The position numbers and the translations under genes were made by a program. Source: Anaeromyces robustus (taxonomy: Eukaryota > Neocallimastigomycota > Neocallimastigomycetes > Neocallimastigales > Neocallimastigaceae). From it: DNA of 12,500 bases. Within the stretch, counting starts at the first letter, position 1. Each line of letters starts with the position of its first letter. The notes under the pieces are model-generated. The model searched no databases. It had not been told where the DNA came from and worked only from the letters and a program-made list of their open reading frames with translations. The stretch lies in NCBI GenBank assembly GCA_002104895.1, contig MCFG01000189.1:42501-55000 (forward strand). Reading direction: 5' to 3'. Positions 10,631 to 12,500 of this stretch are shown here, one piece after another.

Positions 10631-11638
10631 TACAATAATAATAATAATGGTATATTTAATGATTATATTATAATTAATAATAATATTAATGTATAAATAA
10701 TGTGTATATAATGTGTATACATATTATTATTTTTAATTTATTAATAAATAAATAAATAAAAATTATTTATAATTTACTCTTGGTTCATTAGATTCTGTTA
10801 ATGCCTCTCTATCATTTTTTGATGATGGAAGAGCTTTTGAAAAACCTTGAAGTTTATTAACGAAAAAATCGTGTTCTTTTTGAAGATATGGTTTTTTTAT
10901 TAAATTTCCAGATATAATTGTATTTACTTTTTTTTTTTTTTTCCAATTTACATATTTATATCAAATTGAAAAGATAATTTATAATTTTTTTATTTTTAAT
11001 TTCAGTCAATAGTTTGTTTTTTTATGATTATTATTATTTTTTTTTTGTTAATAATAAAAGTATTATATATATGATTAAAGAAATAGTAAAGTATTAAATA
11101 TTTATATTAATGTATACGTTAATTAATAAATATAAAAAAAATAAAATAAAATAAAAATAAAAATAAAGAAAAAAGAAAAGAAGAAGAAAAGAAACTAATT
11201 ATATAATATTTTGACATATATATAATATGAAAAAAAAAAAAAAATAAAATGCATTATACGATAAATACAATTTGTTTTTCCATTTATATTAGTAGAATCA
11301 ATTTTTTTTAATTCTATATAAGTTTTTATATCATATAATAATTTTGCAGCTTCTCCTGGTTTTCCTTGTATAATATCATAAACTCTATTAGCTTTTAATT
11401 TTAATCCTAATTTTTGAATTAAACTTGTTTCTAATAATGAATAATTCCTTATTGCAATTTCTTGAGAATTCCCATTATAGAAAAGGGACTCAAACATTTT
11501 TTTATCAATAATCTCATATTGTTTCAATATTTCTCCAAATAAATATCCATTTCGAAAATCTTTATCTATGCTTTCTTTTGTTATATGCTGTGAAAGTTTA
11601 ACTTCATTATTTAACCACTGTACAACAACTAACGACAT
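1701..11638 (-). CDS. SPEF2: SPEF2/KPL2 (CPC1) orthologue, flagellar central-apparatus C1b protein, 25 coding exons
   Basis: SPEF2 (CPC1 in Chlamydomonas) builds the C1b projection of the central-pair microtubules and is needed for normal flagellar beating. Joining 25 exons through GT-AG introns gives about 2,063 residues with every intron phase agreeing. Human SPEF2 has about 1,820; the surplus sits mainly in Asn/Lys-rich linkers. In order: CH-like domain (1-110), coiled coil (about 260-490), adenylate-kinase-like domain (about 770-1005, split by linkers), conserved helical block (about 1240-1390) and degenerate EF-hand-like modules (from about 1655). Diagnostic family blocks are QERRIAEQLMEVR, TGRKIDTSTGKIYHLEYDPPP and KAELHQRTDDLRDKLW. 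The start is the ATG at 11636-11638, with A at -3 and an in-frame TAA nine bases upstream. Exon coordinates are in the block entries below. The last codons are uncertain: the stop at 1701-1703 assumes no further intron. No frameshift or internal stop was needed, so the gene looks intact. Confidence 0.94.
2176..2654 (-). other. SPEF2 exon 23: Asn-rich insert and conserved Cys-run segment
   Basis: This exon encodes residues 1831-1990. It opens E-E-E-K-E-N-E-E and contains several Asn stretches, including a run of 11 AAT codons at 2338-2370. It then returns to ordered sequence with E-L-F-D-V-T-S-F-L-M-C-C-C-C-D, equivalent to the Y-T-Q-M-L-L-Y-F-A-C-H-P-D position of animals, and an EF-like V-I-S-D-N-G-Q-V-T-A-E-E-L-Y. 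The frame stays open through the repeats, so they are translated in this model. The donor is GTAATT, phase 0. Confidence 0.85.
2338..2370 (-). repeat. AAT triplet run coding for 11 consecutive Asn
   Basis: Ten repeated attattatt-type triplets and one more read as eleven AAT codons on the coding strand. The adjoining 2371-2391 reads Asp, four Asn and two Asp. This is a coding microsatellite in exon 23 and is likely to vary in length between strains. Confidence 0.9.
2784..3116 (-). other. SPEF2 exons 21-22: short conserved C-terminal exons
   Basis: Exon 21 is 2999-3116 and exon 22 is 2784-2861. They read I-T-K-S-D-Y-L-S-V-K-L-W-Y-E-D, then Y-K-N-L-K-D-A-M-F-Y-F-F-K-V, equivalent to the T-F-E-Q-Y-M-Q-A-G-L-W-F and H-L-I-E-F-F-F-R-L-F region of animal SPEF2. 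The Tyr codon is split by intron 21 (phase 1). Exon 22 ends at a GTTTTT donor, which is unusual but gives the only phase that joins to exon 23. Confidence 0.83.
3219..3821 (-). other. SPEF2 exons 18-20: degenerate EF-hand-like modules
   Basis: Exon 18 is 3697-3821, exon 19 is 3489-3548 (20 codons) and exon 20 is 3219-3371. Exon 18 has a helix, the loop N-E-Y-S-N-T-G-I-I-S-N-K-E-F and a second helix. Exon 20 has L-D-P-F-D-T-G-H-I-N-W-R-K-F. Both resemble EF-hand loops around the central Gly-x-Ile, but several calcium-ligand positions are not acidic (Phe at position 3 and Lys at 12 in exon 20). Calcium binding is therefore doubtful. Donors are GTAAGA, GTAAAT and GTAAAT. Confidence 0.85.
3967..5017 (-). 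other. SPEF2 exons 15-17: Asn/Ser-rich linker, then conserved helices
   Basis: Exon 15 is 4606-5017, exon 16 is 4414-4526 and exon 17 is 3967-4207. Exon 15 starts I-K-I-P-M-Y, then is Asn/Ser/Lys-rich, and later has K-F-L-L-D-A-D-G-I-P-Y-I-Q-Y-I-D. Its donor, GTAAGT, is the only textbook one in the gene. Exon 16 gives N-F-I-Q-L-L-E-T-T-Y-H-L-N-L-E-R-I-K. Exon 17 gives F-S-L-L-D-D-W-I-T-A-R-Y-Q-I-E, then I-T-D-P-L-P-P-D-K-T-P-V-E-R-L, equivalent to the FPDPPPSIRPPPVE stretch of animals. The exon 17 acceptor follows 16 A residues. Confidence 0.88.
4281..4348. repeat. (ATAA)17 microsatellite in intron 16
   Basis: A perfect tetranucleotide run of 17 units, reading TTTA on the coding strand. It sits about 75 nt upstream of the A-tract acceptor of exon 17. 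Confidence 0.95.
5180..5206 (-). other. SPEF2 exon 14: 27-nt microexon
   Basis: This nine-codon exon reads I-I-N-D-D-T-M-K-R, phase 0 on both sides. It is bounded by GATAG and GTAAAT, between introns of 112 and 162 nt. It falls between D-Y-Y-I-D-S-T-G-Y (exon 13) and I-K-I-P-M (exon 15), which matches the place where animal SPEF2 has a short segment between a DYYW motif and an R-I-P-L motif. Skipping it would leave the frame intact, so its inclusion rests on conserved position and good splice sites. Confidence 0.75.
5319..5873 (-). other. SPEF2 exons 12-13: strongly conserved central helical block
   Basis: Exon 12 is 5675-5873 and exon 13 is 5319-5568. They encode W-A-T-I-E-V-N-Y-V-E-T-L-K-F-I-F-R-S-L-R, then F-L-E-R-P-D-D-K-Q-S-I-V, followed by K-A-E-L-H-Q-R-T-D-D-L-R-D-K-L-W-E-V and R-K-E-E-A-E-Q-E-R. 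These line up residue by residue with vertebrate SPEF2 and are, with exon 4, the clearest evidence of identity. The exon 12 acceptor reads TTTTCAG directly after nine TTTA units of the intron. Confidence 0.92.
5878..5913. repeat. (AAAT)9 microsatellite abutting the intron 11 acceptor
   Basis: Nine perfect units. On the coding strand they read as repeated TTTA leading straight into the CAG of exon 12, so the microsatellite supplies the T-rich tract of that splice site. Confidence 0.93.
5996..6370 (-). other. SPEF2 exon 11: Lys/Asp/Asn-rich disordered insert
   Basis: This exon gives about 125 residues. The first 85 are dominated by Lys, Asn, Asp, Gln and Ser, with K-D-D-D-K-K-K, K-G-Q-K-G-G-K-D-N-K-K-K and D-N-Q-D-N-Q-D-K blocks, so the segment is probably unstructured. 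Ordered sequence returns at E-L-L-E-L-Q-L-F and C-P-S-K-E-L-A-E-I-L-I-D. The acceptor is a good CAG and the donor is GTAAAA, phase 1. The reading frame then joins exon 12 at Ser-Trp. Confidence 0.87.
6458..6573. repeat. Perfect 25-bp inverted repeat, 66-nt loop, in intron 10
   Basis: Bases 6458-6482 are the exact reverse complement of 6549-6573. Each arm contains an ATGAATTCAT core and begins or ends with TTAA at the outer edge. The 116-bp unit lies wholly inside intron 10 (6371-6594), which is one of the longest introns of the gene. It could be a MITE-like relic or an RNA hairpin that shortens the distance between splice sites. No longer flanking duplication is visible. Confidence 0.85.
6595..7085 (-). 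other. SPEF2 exons 9-10: helical segment after the kinase-like domain
   Basis: Exon 9 is 6957-7085 (43 codons, phase 0 at both ends) and exon 10 is 6595-6790. Exon 9 reads G-I-F-E-R-L-V-P-F-I-D-E-A-D-D, then S-R-V-D-S-L-K-E-F-F-D-R-F, typical of the C-terminal helix region after an adenylate-kinase LID. Exon 10 turns into an uninterrupted Glu/Lys coiled coil (E-K-E-R-L-R-I-E-E-E-K-K-K-E-E and five further K-E repeats), which should form a single alpha-helix or coiled coil. Confidence 0.88.
6817..6844. repeat. (ATAA)7 microsatellite in intron 9
   Basis: Seven perfect tetranucleotide units followed by an AT dinucleotide stretch. It is intronic, with no coding role. Confidence 0.9.
7262..8390 (-). 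other. SPEF2 exons 6-8: adenylate-kinase-like domain, probably inactive
   Basis: Exon 6 is 8148-8390, exon 7 is 7711-7992 and exon 8 is 7262-7556. Exon 6 carries the P-loop equivalent G-K-R-F-S-G-K-M-T (residues 780-788), with Met where a Walker A needs Ser/Thr, then L-S-L-E-D-M-I-K (NMP-binding region). Exon 7 has G-G-W-I-L-V-N-F-P-Q-N-R-E-Q-A (884-898), equivalent to the GWxxDGFPR block of true adenylate kinases with Asp, Gly and Arg replaced. Exon 8 has the LID-like R-M-T-G-R-K-I-D-T-S-T-G-K-I-Y-H (979-994) followed by Y-D-P-P-P. Lys/Asn-rich linkers separate the three parts. Catalysis looks unlikely. A structural or nucleotide-sensing role is an inference. Confidence 0.9.
8533..9233 (-). 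other. SPEF2 exon 5: conserved segment plus acidic Asn/Glu-rich insert
   Basis: This exon encodes residues 499-731. It opens with the conserved Y-K-T-L-N-D-G-Q-I-T-K-K-Q-M-N-E-W-K-I-L-F, equivalent to the MMHDWKELF region of animal SPEF2. About 100 residues rich in Asn, Glu and Lys follow, including alternating Glu-Asn/Glu-Lys repeats at about 8760-8820. The segment is probably disordered and is a main reason the protein is longer than animal forms. The 3' part (I-L-D-E-K-E-F-K-Y-Y-L) is again ordered. The donor is GTATTT, phase 2. Confidence 0.88.
9371..9408. repeat. (TTA)n microsatellite in intron 4
   Basis: About 12.7 perfect units of TTA, close to the donor side of intron 4. It reads AAT/TAA on the coding strand but lies outside the exon, whose donor is at 9426-9427. 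Confidence 0.92.
9428..10234 (-). other. SPEF2 exon 4: long charged coiled-coil segment
   Basis: This 807-nt exon encodes residues 230-498 exactly in phase 0 at both ends. After M-R-M-I-Q-R-K-I-P-S-I the chain is a continuous Glu/Lys/Arg/Gln-rich helix with the family block Q-E-R-R-I-A-E-Q-L-M-E-V-R-K-Q-K, then N-R-R-N-Q-Q-Y-A-E-K-R-E-K-D. This is the best-conserved coiled-coil stretch of SPEF2 and confirms orthology. It ends V-W-Q-L-V-D-F-A-F-K before GTAAAT, matching the I-V-D-L-S-T-K-V position of the vertebrate protein. The acceptor follows a 15-A tract. Confidence 0.92.
10413..10926 (-). other. SPEF2 exons 2-3: linker after the CH domain
   Basis: Exon 2 is 10778-10926 (149 nt) and exon 3 is 10413-10580 (168 nt). 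Exon 2 follows a 15-A tract ending in AG, contains K-K-P-Y-L-Q-K-E-H-D-F-F-V-N-K-L, and ends phase 0 at GTAAAT. Exon 3 begins S-E-L-N-V-I-Y-R-P-K, is rich in Ser, Tyr and Lys, and finishes with the basic helix R-L-E-K-E-K-K-R-K-K. Its donor is the atypical GTTTTA. No other GT near the end of the open frame would keep the reading frame. The phases join cleanly on both sides. No enzymatic motif is visible. Confidence 0.85.
10596..10648. repeat. (ATA)n/(AAT)n microsatellite in intron 2
   Basis: An AAT-type run from 10596 to about 10630 and a second run from 10634 to 10648, separated by a short TAC interruption. It lies just upstream (coding sense) of the exon 3 acceptor. Confidence 0.9.
11269..11638 (-). 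other. SPEF2 exon 1: N-terminal CH-like (CH_2) domain
   Basis: Exon 1 codes for 123 residues plus one base. Residues 1-110 match the SPEF2/SPEF1-type calponin-homology fold. They open with V-V-V-Q-W-L-N-N-E, then G-Y-L-F-G-E-I-L-K-Q-Y, a conserved N-Y-S-L-L-E-T-S-L segment, and I-I-Q-G-K-P-G-E-A-A-K-L-L-Y. In axonemal proteins this domain usually contacts microtubules. The donor is ambiguous. GTATTT at 11267-11268 (used here) and GTATAA at 11258-11259 are both phase 1 and differ by three codons (C-I-Y). Each gives a Leu codon when joined to exon 2. Without splicing, the frame runs on to a stop at 11195-11197. Confidence 0.9.
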
Positions 11639-12351
11639 CTTGATTTATTTTTTATTTATATACTAAAATATATCTTTAATTATGACGTATTTTGAAAAAA
11701 AATTAATAATAGTAATAACATTACTATATATATTTTTTTATAATTACATATATATATATTTATATATATATATATTTTATAAAAAATATATTTTATTTAT
11801 ATGATTATATTAAAATTTTATATAAAATAATTTTTGATTTTAATTTTTAATTTGTTTATTATAATTAATAAAATTTATTTCAATAAATTTTTTAAATGAA
11901 AAAAAAAAAAAAAAAAAAAAAAATTTTTTTTTTATTTATAATAAAATATCCACAAAATTAAAACTCAAAAAATACATAAAATTGGAATTTGTTATAATTA
12001 AAATTTTTTTATTAACCAAAATTTTTATTATTATTATTATATATATGTATATATATAATATATATTTATAAATTATTAAATATTATTTTTAATACATAAT
12101 AATAATGATGTATTATATTAAAATATTTCTTTAAATTTTAATAATAGAAATAAACTAAAAAAACAACAAAAAAAAAAGATTTCAGTAATCAAAATTTTAA
12201 TATAATTGTTTATCATTTATGTAGTAGATTTTAGAATTATATCTTAAATTATTTACGAAATATAATGTAAATAGTATAATTCTATTTTTATATTATTTTT
12301 TATTTTATTTTTATTTTTATTTTTATTTTCTTTTTTCTGTTATATTTTGTA
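11639..12351. other. Intergenic spacer upstream of SPEF2
   Basis: This 713-base stretch separates the SPEF2 start from the stop of the next gene on the same strand, so it should contain the SPEF2 promoter and 5' leader and the neighbour's 3' UTR. It is almost entirely A and T, with poly-A/T runs, AT dinucleotide stretches and a (TTTTA)n run near 12300-12330. TATA-like words are too frequent to single one out. No coding frame is visible. Confidence 0.8.
11899..11933. repeat. A25-T10 homopolymer junction in the upstream region of SPEF2
   Basis: A run of 25 A is followed directly by 10 T, about 260-295 bases upstream of the SPEF2 start codon. Poly(dA:dT) of this length commonly excludes nucleosomes and could mark the promoter. 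That role is inferred. Confidence 0.85.
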
Positions 12352-12500
12352 TTAATAATTAGTTCTTTTCTTTTTAGGAGATGTAACAATAACATATGGA
12401 TCTTTTAATTGAAAAGTAATAAGTTGATAAGCACATTTAAATAAAACAAACCATTCTCTTGCTTTTTTCTTATAAATGTAAAGTAATAATGTTGTAAGTA
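12352..12500 (-). CDS. Unrecognised protein, C-terminal 48 codons (5' end outside window)
   Basis: Reading from 12498 down, one minus-strand frame is open for 48 codons to the TAA at 12352-12354. The other two frames contain stops. The peptide begins L-T-T-L-L-L-Y-I-Y-K-K-K-A-R-E-W-F-V-L-F-K, continues A-Y-Q-L-I-T-F-Q-L-K-D-P-Y-V-I-V-T-S-P, and ends K-K-K-R-T-N-Y. Its balanced composition and higher G+C than the adjoining DNA support real coding. The hydrophobic patches next to a lysine cluster could suit a small membrane-associated or folded domain, but I do not recognise the family. It is read in the same direction as SPEF2, whose start lies 714 bases downstream. Confidence 0.65.
   Translation of the reverse strand, partial: LTTLLLYIYKKKAREWFVLFKCAYQLITFQLKDPYVIVTSPKKKRTNY

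Noticed and set aside
10700-10735. Near-palindrome around TGTGTATA...GTATACATATTATT in intron 2
   Set aside because: The match is imperfect and short for DNA of this composition. It is not distinguishable from chance by eye.
1-12500. Ciliate-type genetic code or an apicomplexan origin, suggested by AT-richness and poly-Asn
   Set aside because: Gln is encoded by CAA while TAA and TAG act as stops in the conserved ends, so a ciliate code is not supported. Apicomplexans such as Plasmodium lack Cdc42-type Rho GTPases.

Overview
The window looks like nuclear DNA of a flagellate, extremely AT-rich eukaryote. The best fit is an anaerobic chytrid-like fungus (Neocallimastigomycota), whose zoospores swim with flagella. 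The reasons are the very low GC of introns and spacers, long homopolymer and (AAAT)n or (AAT)n tracts, Asn/Lys-rich low-complexity protein segments, standard stop codons, many introns of about 80-340 bp, and the presence of both a Cdc42-type Rho GTPase and a flagellar central-apparatus gene. The taxon is an inference from composition and gene content. I cannot name a species.

Layout. (1) Bases 2-328 (+) hold the last 108 codons of a Cdc42-like GTPase, including the CAAX box. (2) Bases 329-1700 are a spacer between two converging genes, with four poly-A runs and no supportable gene. (3) Bases 1701-11638 (-) are one large split gene, about 80% of the window. I could join 25 coding exons through 24 GT-AG introns with every phase agreeing, giving about 2,063 residues. 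It is the orthologue of SPEF2/KPL2 (Chlamydomonas CPC1), a C1b central-pair projection protein. It has the family's full order: N-terminal CH-like domain, charged coiled coil, adenylate-kinase-like domain split by long linkers, C-terminal helical segment and degenerate EF-hand-like modules. (4) Bases 11639-12351 are a spacer that must hold the SPEF2 promoter and the 3' end of the next gene. (5) Bases 12352-12500 (-) are the 3' coding end of an unrecognised gene read in the same direction as SPEF2.

The two recognised genes are not known to act together. Cdc42 is a polarity switch at membranes and SPEF2 belongs to the axoneme. Their adjacency is probably incidental.

The most interesting signals lie in the SPEF2 gene. 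Its kinase-like domain has lost key P-loop and GFPR-type residues. A third of its introns end in a pure A-tract before the AG instead of a pyrimidine tract. Two donors are of GTTTT type. One exon is only 27 nt. One intron holds a perfect 25-bp inverted repeat that may be a small mobile element or a splice-bridging hairpin. I found no tRNA, rRNA, CRISPR array or clearly new system.
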